NCBI GenBank assembly: GCA_029817715.1
Contig: JARUPY010000085.1
Span: 3,720,001-3,784,000, forward strand
Direction: 5' to 3'
Length of the DNA stretch: 64,000 nt
Source of the DNA: Melastoma dodecandrum
Taxonomy: Eukaryota > Streptophyta > Magnoliopsida > Myrtales > Melastomataceae
This document shows, in pieces, positions 21,273-32,800 of the stretch. Under the pieces are notes generated by a model. It had not been told where the DNA came from, ran no database searches, and saw only the letters and a list, made by a program, of their open reading frames with translations. The position numbers and the translations under genes were made by a program. Position 1 is the first letter of the stretch. Each line of letters begins with the position of its first letter.

Positions 21273-24200
21273 CTGCGTATTCTCGTAAACCCCAGTCTGC
21301 TATTTCCCAGAGCGCTGGAAATAAGTTCTCTGCTCAAATGATATTCTTATTCTGATTTTTGATCACCTGTCTGAGTTGATTTCCTCTCCTGCTATACGGG
21401 ATTTTATCTAGCTGGGAGATCTGTTTTGCAGAAACGGATTCGGAATAAGGCATGTCAATACACCTGCAGATTATTTATTTGTTGAACCGGAGTCTTAGTT
21501 TTGCCAGAAGCCGTTAGTTAGTCTTCGTGGTTTTCCTTTGGTCTGGTGTTGATTTGGAACAGAGAGGAAGGGATCCACCACACTTTCTTACCTTTTACAG
21601 ATTTAAGCATTCCTTGAAAATGGGAGAAATATATCGTGTTGATGTAGTGAAGCATTGGATGGTTAGTGATAACTTTACATATTATATCATCATTGATGCC
21701 ATTGCGGTGTATGCATTTCTCTGGAAATGGTGCACAGGGCATCACTTGAGTACTTTTGCTCCGGGTGAAGTTTACGAAACCCGGGGACCGTTTTACCAAT
21801 TAAAATTTCGATCTTTCCCGATAGGCCTAGGGCATTTTCGGAAAGTAGTTTGAAGCTCCGGAGGCTGTAATACTAATAACAAGGCCTTTTGGGCTGGAGC
21901 ATCCTTTAAAAATTTTATTTTATTTTTTTCTCTCAGGGGAAGTTTTCCTTTTTCCCTCGCACGAAAATAAAATCCTCTTCTTCCGGCAAATTACTACTTG
22001 TTCCGGGAAATGAAAGGAAACCCTCGTCGTGTTGTTGTTTCTCCCACTAAGGAGAGAGTTGTTGATTCTGTCCTCGATGTGTTTTGTGCAAAGAAGAAAA
22101 TGGCGTATCAGGAGGAGGAGGAGGAGGAAGACGACCTCCGCATGAGCATGCGGCCTCCTGAGTCAGGCACGGCAAGTCACCCCCTCTCCTTTTGGAGGGA
22201 GAAACTCCTGCTTCTCTGGGAATATGGCAGACCAATGCCCATTACATTCCACTCTAGATAAAGTGGTTTGAACCTTCTTGGGGATTGACAGATACAAACC
22301 GTTCTTCCATCCACATGGGGTGAGTACGGTTTGTGGCCACATAGGTGTCCCGTGGTGGATGGACCCTTTCTTTATTTTCTTGACGACATTTAAAGTTTGA
22401 AATGTGCCTTCTTTGCCTCCCTATGAATGGGGAAAACGGTGAGACATAAAAAAGTTAGTTCTAGTTAGCATGTCGCTTGTGGAGATAGATCGGCCTGCTT
22501 TCTGAATGGGCCATGAAATTATTACGACCATGTGATTGAGCTGCGGGAACTGGTGGGAGAGCCAGAAGATATTCTCCTTCAGAGGAGACCCGAACTGGCT
22601 AGGTTTCACCAAGGTGTCTCGTACCCCTTCAACCCCATCCTACTTTGGATTTCAACTGTCTTCCTAGGAGCGCAGTCACTGATCATCCAAAAACCACCCG
22701 ATCCTTTTGAGTCCCGATGCTCGCCCCCCCTTTTCAACTGGATACCATGCTGCAGTGTGTCCAGGGAAGGATGTTCCGGGTGGATGGTGAAAACTCGGGC
22801 AGCATCTTCGTTGCGGATTTCGCTGCTAAATCTTGCTGAACTTTGGCGCTTCGCCTTTCACCCCTGGTGGAAGTTCTAGGGTGCTTTTCCAAGTACCGCC
22901 AATCTCTTTTTTTGGTAGGATTTATTGGAAGATTCAGTTTGATGGTCAAATGGCATGTGCAGACTACTCTCAAGTAACAAGCTTTGCCAGAACTGAAATT
23001 CATTGAATTTTGGGAAGGGGGCGGGGGGGTGTTCTTAAACATATATATTATTGCGACGAGGGGAACATTTTTGTTATAATTTATTTACTCCTCAAGAAAA
23101 AAGTGATCGTTAAAAAGAGAGTGTCTGCCAAAAGCCAAGCCATCGTGTCAGAAGTTTGACCAATTCGAGGGGCGACCACGTCCGTTGAGTTTCTAATCCT
23201 TCTAGAAGCCCGAGACATACTAACCAGCGAAGACCAACCCTGCCTTGTCCGAACCCCCCTCCCCCCCGGTTGCCCATGTTTCCGTCTTTCCTTTCTTTTC
23301 TCAATTGAGTTTAATTAAACTGCTTCAAGCAAGCAACAACTGAACTGGGGATGATTGCCAAGACTTTGATAATTCCGATCGGAAGATTCTGACCGATTGA
23401 TTGATTGAATTAAATATAAATATAACAAGAAAGGAAATCCCACATCTACTCCCCATTTTCCTCGTTACGGTGCTCCCATCACTATCAACCTCGATTAGGA
23501 ACAGTAATATAAAATGTTCTATATATTTTTTTTCCTTGGGATAACGGCATGTGGATGTCCGGCGCAATTTTCTTGAAATAAATAAATCTCAATTTCTTGT
23601 AATTAATTTTTTTAAAAAAAATTGATAAAATACGATCACGCTTTGATAGTGACTCAGAGACGTTAAATTACTAATTTCTCAAACCGTTTAATTTATTTTT
23701 TTCTAAACCGACGGAGGTGGGGGAGAAAGAAGGGGGGGAGGTTCATCTGACGGACGAGTGGTGACTGCGATATGAACAGGACAGGACATACCCAATCATC
23801 TCGTTTTCTTGAAAATGATTTTTTTTTTCCTTTTCATTCCAGTTCTTTTCTTTCCCAAAAAATGCCACAGCGCATTTGGCTCGGACAACATTAAATCTTT
23901 CACATGGCAAGTGCGTGCTTGCTTACACCCCGGCGTGCCACCTCCACTTGGCTTTTTCCTGTTTTATCCCCCCCACCCCCAACTCACAAATCCAAACTCT
24001 AAACTAAACCATTGTTTGAGGAAAAAGAGAGACATTTATTCTCTCTAACACATTCCTAGGATCGACGGCCCAGATCTCATGACGCGTTCGCTTCCGACCG
24101 ATTCAACTAAAAAAAAGTGAATAACAATAATGATTTAATTTAAAAAAGAAACAGTTACTTGCCATCCATCAGAAATATATTCTACTTTATTCCTTTCTTT

Positions 24201-24492
24201 CTTTGCATGAATGTTTCAAAAATTCATTGACCCCCGTTTCTAATTTCCCACGGTTCCCCCCCCCCCCCCCCCAAAGACAACCTTTTTTACGCGGTTCTAA
24301 ATTCCCAGAATAAATTGCCCACCAAATTAGGGTTTCGATCATACCCACGTCTCATTTATCTCTCCCTCTTTCTCCCCCCCTTAAAAAAAGTTTGGATTTT
24401 GACACCCGGGTTTCTTTCTTTTCCATGTTCTGCTGATACCCTTTTCTGGATTCCGTGTAATTCGAGTGATTGGGCACATACCTCGGACGACA
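21273..24492. other. Long intergenic region without a recognisable gene
   Basis: About 3.2 kb. The first 150 bp are the likely 3' UTR of cytochrome c1. Short ORFs (for example 21,998-22,261, 87 aa with a Glu run) have no family resemblance. Homopolymers: C run at about 24,257-24,272, poly-T/poly-A near 23,600-23,700. The stretch 24,300-24,492 should hold the ROH1-like leader. Confidence 0.4.
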
Positions 24493-25674
24493 ATGCCGGC
24501 GACGGACTTCCAGGGATCGTACATCGGTCGCTCGATCCTCAGCCTCCGGCGAGATCAGGCAGCCCATCTGATGGAAGGCGGGGTCGGCTCTCCTCACGAG
24601 CCCCCGTCCGCCCTCGAGGTTGAGCTCGAAGCTTTCCAGAGGCAGGTCACCGACAGGTTCCTTGATCTTTCGGGGTGCGGCCGAGACGAGTTGCTGTCGC
24701 TTCCTTGGATTAGGAAGCTGCTCGATGTTTTCCTCTTGTGTAAGGAGGAGTTTCGGTCGATCTTGTTTAATAACCAGTCGCAGCTGTCGAAGCCACCTAT
24801 GGATAGGATGATCTCGGACTTTTATGAGAAGAGCATCAAGTCCCTCGATGTTTGTAATGCCATTAGGGACGGGATTGATCAGATAAGGCAATGGGAGAAG
24901 TTGTTGGAGATAGTGCTTTGCGCCTTGGATAAGGAGAAGAATCTCGGGGAGGGGCAGTTCCGCCGTGCAAAGAAGGCACTGGTCGATCTGGCGATCTCAA
25001 TGCTGGATGAAAAGGACTCGGGAACCTCTTCGATGTCCTATCGGAACCGTTCCTTTGGGAGGAACAATGCATCCACAGCGTCCCGGGATCACAGGACACA
25101 GGGTCATTTCAGGTCTCTTTCCTGGAGCGTCTCGAGGTCCTGGTCAGCAGCTCGGCAAATCCAGGCTATCGGGAATAATCTTTATGCCCCAAGGGGAAAT
25201 GAGGTCATCGCCTCGAACGGGCTTGCAGTGGCGGTCTATACAATGAACTGTGTCCTGTTGTTAGTTATGTGGGTGCTCGTGGCAGCGATCCCGTGCCAGG
25301 ACAGGGGACTGCAGGTGCACTTCTCTATGCCGAGGCAGTTCCCATGGGCAGGGCCCCTGCTGTTGCTGCACGAGAGGATCACTGAGGAGTCAAAGAAAAG
25401 GGACAGGAGGAATGCTTGCGGGCTGTTGAGGGAGATTCATTCCATCGAGAAGCGCTCAAGGTTGATGAGTGATTTGGTCGATTCTCTCCAGTTTCCGCTG
25501 TCGGAAGAAAAAGAGGGTGAGGTAAGGGAGAGTGTGGAGGAACTGGCGAATGTTTACAAGAGCCTCAAGGAAGGGATCGATCTGTTGGAGAAGCAGGTGA
25601 GGGAAGTGTTTCATCGGATTGTGAGGAGCCGGACCGAAGGGCTTGATTACATGGGCAAGTCGAATGCCGATTAG
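24493..25674 (+). CDS. ROH1: ROH1/BYPASS1-related protein (DUF793 type)
   Basis: Intronless ORF. I choose the ATG at 24,493 (393 aa) because [21 protein letters not shown] matches the family N-terminus; an in-frame ATG 27 bases upstream adds nine residues. Seen: [16 protein letters not shown] (39-60), [21 protein letters not shown] (71-91), [20 protein letters not shown] (110-129), a Ser/Arg-rich variable middle (180-225), a hydrophobic stretch at 243-266 and a C-terminal helical part ending in [25 protein letters not shown]1 proteins bind the exocyst subunit EXO70A1 and affect polar secretion; BPS1 relatives control a root-derived mobile signal. The assignment to the ROH1 rather than the BPS1 branch is from the N-terminus and length. 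Confidence 0.85.
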   Translation: MPATDFQGSYIGRSILSLRRDQAAHLMEGGVGSPHEPPSALEVELEAFQRQVTDRFLDLSGCGRDELLSLPWIRKLLDVFLLCKEEFRSILFNNQSQLSKPPMDRMISDFYEKSIKSLDVCNAIRDGIDQIRQWEKLLEIVLCALDKEKNLGEGQFRRAKKALVDLAISMLDEKDSGTSSMSYRNRSFGRNNASTASRDHRTQGHFRSLSWSVSRSWSAARQIQAIGNNLYAPRGNEVIASNGLAVAVYTMNCVLLLVMWVLVAAIPCQDRGLQVHFSMPRQFPWAGPLLLLHERITEESKKRDRRNACGLLREIHSIEKRSRLMSDLVDSLQFPLSEEKEGEVRESVEELANVYKSLKEGIDLLEKQVREVFHRIVRSRTEGLDYMGKSNAD

Positions 25675-27234
25675 ATTCAATATGGTTGAATTCACGCAGA
25701 AAATTGGGTATCTTGAATTTTCTCGATGGCTGCAGCAATTTCATATACAGGGAAAAGACTGGATCAGAAACGAATCACGTCATAGTTCTATTCTCTGGGC
25801 CTATGCTTGCCTGATTGTACTTAAATTATGACAAGCTGTATGTGTAAAGAAAGAAGTACAAGAATAGGATCGATGGAGAGGATGCTGGGAAAAAAAAGTG
25901 GCACTTGCAGAAGCTGATGTTGTGTTACTATTTTGTATGGCCTGGTTTTCATTTGTCCAGGGCTTATTCAGTTCACTTATCACAAATAAAGAAAAAACTT
26001 GCCCAGTTCCTCCTTTGTGATGGCAGAAATTTTTGCTACCTTGCTTCATCAATTCGGAGCTTAAGAATGCAGATGATTTCATCTAATGATTCATTCCCGA
26101 GTTCTTGAAATTCAAATCCAGTGTGTTAACTGTTAAATCCAAATCCATTGACGCTTGACCTGGTCCCATTCTTCTTTCCATTTGACCTGTTCTTTGCTCC
26201 AGGAAGGCCTGGCAGTTAAACTAACATAACAATAAAAATAAACTAGGACCGAGTTTGCAGGGTTGACCCGTGATTAAAAATCTAAATATGAGGAATCGAT
26301 GTTTTGTCCTGACATCAACAGGACGACGAAGATGATGATGATATACAAGCAGAGGTTTTTCGATATTGGTTGGCATGTCCCCTCTGCTGCTGAATGTGAT
26401 GTAACCCCCCGCCCAACGAAGCTTGTGGTGAAGAGGGTTTGCCCCTAGTACTGAATCCCAGCATCTCCCTCACAAAGGAAAACAATACCACACCACCCAT
26501 CAAGAAAACGCACATGATCTGTAAGAATGATTAGTGAGCTTTAGTGTGGTGGTGACCCTCGCTCACTGCCTCTCTCATATTCCTGTGGGGATTGCCAGCT
26601 GTTGTTGTCCCGGGAGATGTCACGGAACAGAACATGGGAGCTTTCAATTGCGAAAAAGTCATGTTTGTCTGCATTCTAGCCCGAAGCCTAACCAAATGAC
26701 TCAGGTGAGATGTGATTTATGTTATATAGTTTAAAACTCTCCAAAGCCTCACTTTGCTTTCAAGGCTAGACAGACTACTTAACCTATTTTATCATATATA
26801 TTGGAGATTTTTACGTACGCGGTGTTTAAATACAAGACTAATGCCATATATTATGTGATATTTAGTTTATATTATATAACCCGACAGCCGGAACCAACTC
26901 CGGGTTGTCATCGTGCGAGAACTGTGTTGTCCAAACCCTAATAACTTCTGTGAGTGGGGAAGTGGGCCAATGGAACTTATTACACAACACCAACTCATCT
27001 GGTGCAGTTGTTTTGTGGGTGCATGTTTTTTTTTTTTTGTGGGCAGCAAGTATTTCAGAGCCCAAATGGGCCCACGATATGAAGGCCTTCAAAACTGAAA
27101 AGTGAAAACGATTCCAGAGTACATACGCACCATGACATGACTTGCAGGACTTAAAAAAGAACAAAAGAAAACCCATAAAATCGAACATCTCTGCCCCTAC
27201 TAAACTAATAAACTTCTTTACAGGCCCTCCCTCA
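25675..27234. other. Intergenic; nothing recognised
   Basis: Probably contains the two convergent 3' UTRs (ROH1-like at the left, phytocyanin-like at the right). Small ORFs only. Confidence 0.45.
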
Positions 27235-28304
27235 TCAGAGCAGGACCATTCCCCAGAACAGCGCCCCCTTCCATTTCAGCGTTCCCATGACTCCCTGCAG
27301 TAACGCCATAATGCCGGTTAGTCTCTTGGGATTGATTTGGACGACGATTTTAATCCAGGCATCCCCTCGATTGTTCAGATGACTAATTTAAGGAATCACC
27401 TTGTGACCAGAAGATGTAGGCAGGGGCTTTATGGTGGCAGAGTCCACTTCCCCTGTGGGCAGGGGAACAGCCGGATTACTGTTGATGAACGGCACGCCTC
27501 CCCCGCCTCTCTCTGGCAGGATACCCACTGGGGCCTCCATCCCAGGGGAGGGTCCTGGGGAGAATACCTCCTCTCGAGGCTGAAACGGCCAGGGGAATGC
27601 GGGGGACGACGACACTACCCCCCCTGGGATTGGTACTGGTGCACTGGGCATGGGTGGGAGCTCTGGCTGCGCGGTCTGGCTATCTGGGGGAGGATGTGGT
27701 GAGGGGACGACTAACTCGACAGGGAGCTTGAGGGCATCCAGGCATGTCGTGGAGGAGCCGTTTCGGAAAGCGAAGTAGAAGAAGCCAGTCCGGGACGGGT
27801 GCCACTGTTAGGACCAACAACAACATTCCCACAAAAAAAAAAAAAACATCAGCCACAGGTAAGGGTAGAGACAAGAAGTAGAACAGGGAATTCCTCCCAG
27901 GAATTGTGAAGGCAGGCCAACAGACCGTGTAAGAAGGGGAGTTGGGTTTGGTCAGGAGGGTGGACAGACCGAAGTTACAGAGGGAAAAGGCCTCCTCGTT
28001 CCGGAAGATGTAGAGTTTGTAGCCGTACTTGTGCCTGAAAACTTCACCATTTCCACGAAAACAACAAGCAGGACATCAACGACCGGAAGCACAAAGGAGA
28101 GGCGTTGTCCCGGGTCGGGTTCTTTTAGGGGAATCCGGACTTACCAACGGTGTCCCCCACATGCACGCTCGGGTCCTTCCATTGCGCGATGCCGTCCACT
28201 AGGAATGTCTCACAGCGAACGGTTTCAGACAGCAGGAGGACGGCCACCGAGCTAACGCAGAAGAAGAGGAAGAAGGCGGTGTAGGTGGGAGAAGGCAAGG
28301 ACAT
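27235..28304 (-). CDS. Phytocyanin-domain (cupredoxin) protein, At1g21090/At1g45063-like
   Basis: Four exons: 28,145-28,304; 27,926-28,041; 27,400-27,804; 27,235-27,294, all GT-AG, giving 246 aa. Residues 1-31 are a signal peptide (FFLFFCVSSVAVLLL core). The phytocyanin fold follows: ETFLVDGIAQWKDPSVHVGD, VFRHKYGYKLYIFRNEEAF, CNFGLSTLLTKPNSPSYTWH, GFFYFAF, CLDALKLPVEL. Two cysteines for the family disulfide are present, but the canonical copper ligands are only partly visible. A Pro/Ser-rich arabinogalactan-like linker (about residues 128-200) and a short hydrophobic C-terminus (ALFWGMVLL) follow, consistent with GPI anchoring. Exon 4 is inferred: without it the frame ends at 27,388 with no hydrophobic tail. 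Such proteins are extracellular and linked to cell-wall processes. Confidence 0.83.
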
Positions 28305-29569
28305 TGTGTTACTTTAAAAACACTGAAGAAAAGAAAAGAGAAGAAGGGTAAGAAACTGTGGACTGTGGTGGTGATGATGACGACTAAAGATGATATCAAA
28401 ATTTAGAATTTGCTGGGGATGGCCGTGGGGGAGGAAGAGGGTGAATGGTATTCAAGAACAAGAGGGCATCATCATCTTCATCATTACAAAGAGAAAAGAT
28501 GGGAGCTTTTTATCATCAATCGTCAAACCCTACGCCGATGCCAAAACTTACGCAGCCAGCAAAAAGCCATTTCATTTGGCAGCCTTTTCTGTTCTCTCTT
28601 TTTTTTAAAATGAAAACAGAGAAAGAACTTTATCTTTGTTAGCAATTTCAAGGCGAGAAGAGATGTCAGTTTTTGGTAGCTTTTTAACTTTTATCACGGG
28701 ACGGCAACAAGCAAGCTGTAGGATGAGGGGGAGGAGGTTAATGGGATGATGACAGACGACGCTGTGTTCTTGGAGGGTACGAATTCATCTCTCTTCTCCT
28801 CGTTTATTTCTTGAATAGAAAAAAAACAAAGAAAATCAATGATTCTTGTCTTGTATTTGTAATTACCCAGAATCATCATCATCTTCCTTACACGTTGCAT
28901 TCTGTCCTCGATCTACCACACTGTCAGATGGCAACACAACACAACCGCAAAGGGAAGAACACCAAGATCAAAGTGTTTTAAGTGTTTATAGAGTATTATT
29001 TGGGGTTTGGGGTTGGAGTTGGGGGGTTATCATTCCAACATGATTAGATTAGTTTTGCTTTTTCCTCCTCGGTAGGAGCATCATCATCCCTTCTTTTGAT
29101 GATCCATTTCTTTTTTATGGGTTTGATTCATGCTGTAATTATGCAGCAGGGGGTAAATAAAAAAAAAGGTAGCCTTTCCTTAAGCAGCCTAGTGTCTGTG
29201 AAATGTCTTTCTTTCCTTTTATCATAAAAAGGAGGGGTGGAAAGATTCTGGGTGTGGTAAATGTCGGATTTCGTAGGAGGAGCAAGTGACAAACCGTGAC
29301 TTGCCTTGGTTTTCCTCAGTCCCACGTTGTAGTATTCCCAGGTTTTATGAGGCAAAAGGAAAATTAAAAAATTTTTGAGTAATCGAGGAGGAAACGGACA
29401 AACCGATCACACCACGCACAAAAAACACGGCCATGTAGGAAAGTTTTTTGGAGTTATCCACTTTTTATTCCTTCATTCCACACACACACCCAAACACAAA
29501 CACAAACACAGACAGTAAGTAGTAAATTTGGATTCGGTAGCTTGCGATTGTGAGGCTTCTTCGTCTTTG
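28305..29569. other. Intergenic; promoter of phytocyanin-like gene and 3' flank of peptide gene A
   Basis: No coding region supported. The segment 28,985-29,080 (GGTTATCATTCCAACATGATTAGATTAG and flank) recurs at about 44,270-44,335. The 29,430-29,569 part is the 3' UTR of peptide gene A and is similar to the 3' flanks of copies B and C. Confidence 0.5.
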
Positions 29570-29826
29570 TTAGTTGTATCCGCCGCGTCCGGTGGTATTA
29601 TAGCTCGCCTCCAGGAGCCTACGTCCCCCTGATACGTAAGTGATGCAAAACAGTAACACTCAGTACTAACATGGTAACGAGACAGGCTAATACGTGTGTT
29701 AGGGGAAACGTAATCCTCACCGGACTGGAAGTCTGCTGCGGCCTCGTCGGCAGAAGCCGAGACGAGCAGGAGGAACACAAGGAGGATTGCCAAGAGAAGC
29801 ATGCGGTTGCCGATCGCAGAGTCCAT
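29570..29826 (-). CDS. Candidate secreted-peptide precursor A (54 aa, two exons)
   Basis: Exon 1 29,721-29,826 and exon 2 29,570-29,628 flank a 92-bp GT-AG intron in matching phase. The product is 54 aa: a strong signal peptide (MDSAIGNRMLLLAILLVFLL..VSASA), a short acidic linker (DEAAADFQS) and a C-terminus GGRRLLEASYNTTGRGGYN ending at TAA. A close paralogue 2.9 kb away conserves the exon structure, intron phase and C-terminal block, differing there by one residue, which argues for coding constraint. RR could be a processing site; NTT is an N-glycosylation sequon. I do not recognise the C-terminal motif as CLE, CEP, PSK, PSY, RGF, IDA, PIP, CIF or SCOOP. Function unknown. Too small to appear as one ORF. 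Confidence 0.72.
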
Positions 29827-29876
29827 GATGCTCCTTGGTGATGACGGTACACGCCATTACGATTTAATGTCCCCCT

Positions 29877-29885
29877 CTATTTATA
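29877..29885 (-). promoter_or_regulatory. TATA box of peptide gene A
   Basis: Minus-strand TATAAATAG, 51-59 bp upstream of the ATG, the same spacing as in the paralogue at 32.7 kb. Confidence 0.65.
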
Positions 29886-30737
29886 ATAAATCCATAGAAG
29901 GAGGATTGGTTTGTTTTACTCTTTCATTTCCGAGTCTGGTTTAGATAAGCAAACTGACTACTTCTCCTGATGCATTTGGGACAACTTCCACGGGTGATTG
30001 GGTAAAAGCCTTGTGCAACGCCCAAAGCAAAGACCGAAGACATAATCTCATATTAAATGGCGAAAGCATAAGGGGAACAAATCAAGTCGACGGCTACCTC
30101 ACTACTCATCGCAGCGGTCCTTCCAAGGAGCCAAGTATTTTAACCCGCGGTCTCTCACTATCACAGCAGAGTTTGCACCACCGTGCTTAACTATTTATAT
30201 TCATACAAATAGATAAATAAATAAATATTGCAACTATCCAATCCGTCATGAGAGAGAGCGCATTAGATTGAAAGTTGCCATTAGTGGGCTTCCCTCAGTT
30301 TGACCCACCTGATAGGCCCATGTTCGGCCCACGTTTAAGATGAGACGCAATATTCCAGGCCCATGTTCGAGTCGATATGAATTAAAAACAAAAGTTGATA
30401 ACAAAAGCTTACAATTATTAACCTTACATTTTCCCTATACATTTCTGAATACATATCGTTAATTAATTAAAGAAATTCCATCAAATATTACAAGGTAAAT
30501 GAAGATGTTTACGACTTGATGAAGTTAATAATTTCCTGCTAAATAAAACAAAAAATTTGGAATATTTTCAAATAAGGAAAGAGCGTGGCTTTTGTTCGAA
30601 AACTTCTAGCTAAGTTGAAATCAACTGATTAACTCATACTTACTCAAGTCCAGGTATGAATCATGGGCATAGGGTGAGGTAGTTTAATATGGAAATTATG
30701 ACTTAAAAACATTCTATTTGATTGATTTATCACTATG
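29886..30737. other. Upstream flank of peptide gene A
   Basis: Contains a promoter-distal block at about 30,000-30,200 (GTGCAACGCCC.., CCAAGGAGCC.., TATTTTAAC) with counterparts upstream of copies B (33,030-33,160) and C (34,400-34,570), marking the extent of the tandem duplication. AT-rich beyond that. Confidence 0.5.
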
Positions 30738-31706
30738 ATTACTAATAGGGGTGAGCGGGTTCCAGGTTTCCAGGTTCCGGACGTGGAACCTGGAACCTAT
30801 CCTATAATGTCCGGTTCTTAATTTTTAGAACCTAGAACCTATTCGATTAATCAAAGACCTACCCAAGAACCTACCCTACCGGTTCTGATACAGGTTCCGG
30901 TTCTGTTTCGGTTCCGTTAGCGGCGTCGCCTTCTGAGTTTCAATTTTGGTTCGGTCAACGACGTCGCCCTACGATCGGTTCGTGTTTCGATTCTGATTAA
31001 GGCACTCCTACGCCAAGAACGTTAACGAACAAATCATTTCTATTCAAATTTATCAACATTTAATTCTTGTCCTCATAATCCCCATTCATCTAAACATGAA
31101 GATTAGATTCTCTATCTCCCTCATTTCTCATAATCCCCTACTCATACCTCCATGGCCACATGCGCACCAACGGCTGATTCCTCGGAATCCCATGTAATTA
31201 TTTTGGTCGATAAAATTCATATGCTTGGATCATTTTTCCGGGAAAGTGGGATTATGAGAAGGTTGAATCCTAACAATCCGGAAAATTGGGGGAAAAGGAA
31301 GGAGGGGCGATAGGACAGACAGTATAAAACCCACGTGATTGGTTTTCCTTTTCCTTCTTACAAATCATATATTTAATATACAAGTTGGGGGACGACTGAC
31401 TATAAGACGACAATTGACTATAAGACGACGACTCGCCGTTCTTACATTTAAATTAGTTTATTGGTTTGGGTGAGATTTAGAGTAAGTTACTGGGTTGGGT
31501 TGGCTAAAATTTAAGTTAGGTTTCAGGTTCTCCGAGTTGGTTCCGGGGGGAGAACCTGAAACTGTATTTAGTACCGCCGGTTTTGTAAAATTTAGAACTT
31601 AGAACCTACTCGATCTATTCGAGAATCTGTACTGATACCGACCCTATGATACCGGTTCCGACAGGTTTCCGATTTTACCCGAAACCTATGCTCCCCTAAT
31701 TACGAA
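30738..31706. mobile_element. Non-autonomous hAT-like element (953 bp)
   Basis: Element 30,746-31,698 with short imperfect terminal inverted repeats (TAGGGGTGAGC at the left, GCTCCCCTA at the right) and an 8-bp target duplication ATTACTAA / ATTACGAA (30,738-30,745 and 31,699-31,706, 7 of 8 matching). Subterminal sequence repeats GGTTC/GAACC words (for example GGTTCCAGGTTTCCAGGTTCC), typical of hAT subterminal motifs. No transposase ORF, so it would depend on an autonomous partner. Confidence 0.72.
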
Positions 31707-32474
31707 CATAATTTAATATATGTAATTTTTTTTTTCATATTTCTTGAAGTAATTTTAAAATAAAAAATATGTAAAATGAATTTAATTTAGTTTTAAAAAA
31801 ATGCAAGATTTTTTCTTCGGTGGAATTTTTTTTCCCACGTTAGTATTAGCTTATAAAAAATTCTACAATATGGAAAAATAAATTGTTTTTTTTTTAATTT
31901 GTATACCAAACTCTTCTACTCCAAAAATTTTGGGATTATTAAAACCACAACCAAACGCAAAAAGATTGTTTCGTATATGAAATCGAAAAAAGAAAGAGGG
32001 AAATATGGCGCGGGGGGCTCCTGTACGTATGACTTCACCCGCTTTCTAATGTATTTCTGTTTTTGTTATTTCTTACATCAATCATTTTTGCTTTGTTTTT
32101 TATTACCCTAAATCATCTCCTAATAATTGCATTACACGAATGCTTTTCTAACATCTATCATATCTATATCTGCACTGTCAGGATGGCAAATACAACCGAG
32201 ACTGATATGATCAATCATCAATCCTTTTTGTTGAATGTCTGATTCGTTGGAGGAACAAGGTGACAAACCATGACTTGCTTATGTTTTCTCTGTCCCATTT
32301 TGTGCCGAAAGGAAATATTTAAAGAAGATAAAAAACTTTGCTGGAGGACTCCAAACACACAGCCATGTAATAAAGTTTTTGGGGTTACACCCCTTTTATT
32401 TGTTCATGCCACACACGTTCAGAGTAAGTAGTACATTTGGATTCGATCGGTAGCTTCCGATACTTGGGTTTTTG
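31707..32474. other. Intergenic between hAT-like element and peptide gene B
   Basis: AT-rich. 32,355-32,474 is the 3' flank of gene B, sharing the CAGCCATGTAATAAAGTTTT block with copies A and C. Confidence 0.5.
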
Positions 32475-32741
32475 CTAGTTGTATCCGTCGCGTCCGGTGG
32501 TGTTATAGCTGGCTTCGAGGAGTCTACGTCCCCCTGATACATTAGTCACGTGCAGTTAGTTACTTGGCGTATGATCGTTCTAAACGAGATGCGACAAATA
32601 CGGTACACCAAGGGAAATGGTATTATTCTCACCGAACTGGAAGTCGGCCACGTCCTCGTTGGAGGAAGCCGAGGCGACAACCAGGAGGAAGGCGAGGAGG
32701 AACGCCAAGAGAAGCATGTGGCTGCCGTTTGCGAAGTCCAT
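32475..32741 (-). CDS. Candidate secreted-peptide precursor B (55 aa, two exons)
   Basis: Tandem paralogue of peptide A. Exon 1 32,633-32,741 and exon 2 32,475-32,533 with a 99-bp GT-AG intron in the same phase, stop TAG. Signal peptide MDFANGSHMLLLAFLLAFLL..ASA, linker SSNEDVADFQF, C-terminus GGRRLLEASYNTTGRDGYN. The mature-looking block differs from A by only Gly to Asp, while the signal peptide and linker differ at about a third of positions. An in-frame ATG further upstream (32,795) is discounted because it lies inside the TATA element and A has none. Function unknown. Confidence 0.72.
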
Positions 32742-32790
32742 GATGCTGCTCTTCTGTGATGGTATGCACAACCACGATGTAAGAAGCCTC

Positions 32791-32800
32791 TCCATTTATA
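32791..32800 (-). promoter_or_regulatory. TATA box of peptide gene B
   Basis: Minus-strand TATAAATGGA, 50-59 bp upstream of the ATG. Confidence 0.62.

Noticed and set aside
21998..22261. 87 aa ORF with a Glu run as a gene
   Set aside because: Driven by a GGA microsatellite; no recognisable family.
27388..27399. Stop of the phytocyanin-like gene at 27,388 without a fourth exon
   Set aside because: A good donor at AAG|GTGATT and an acceptor 104 bp on give a hydrophobic C-terminus as in relatives; the three-exon ending lacks it. It remains possible as an alternative form.
32742..32795. Upstream in-frame Met extension of peptide B (MERLLTSWLCIPSQK...)
   Set aside because: It lies across the TATA box and leader, and paralogue A has no such extension.
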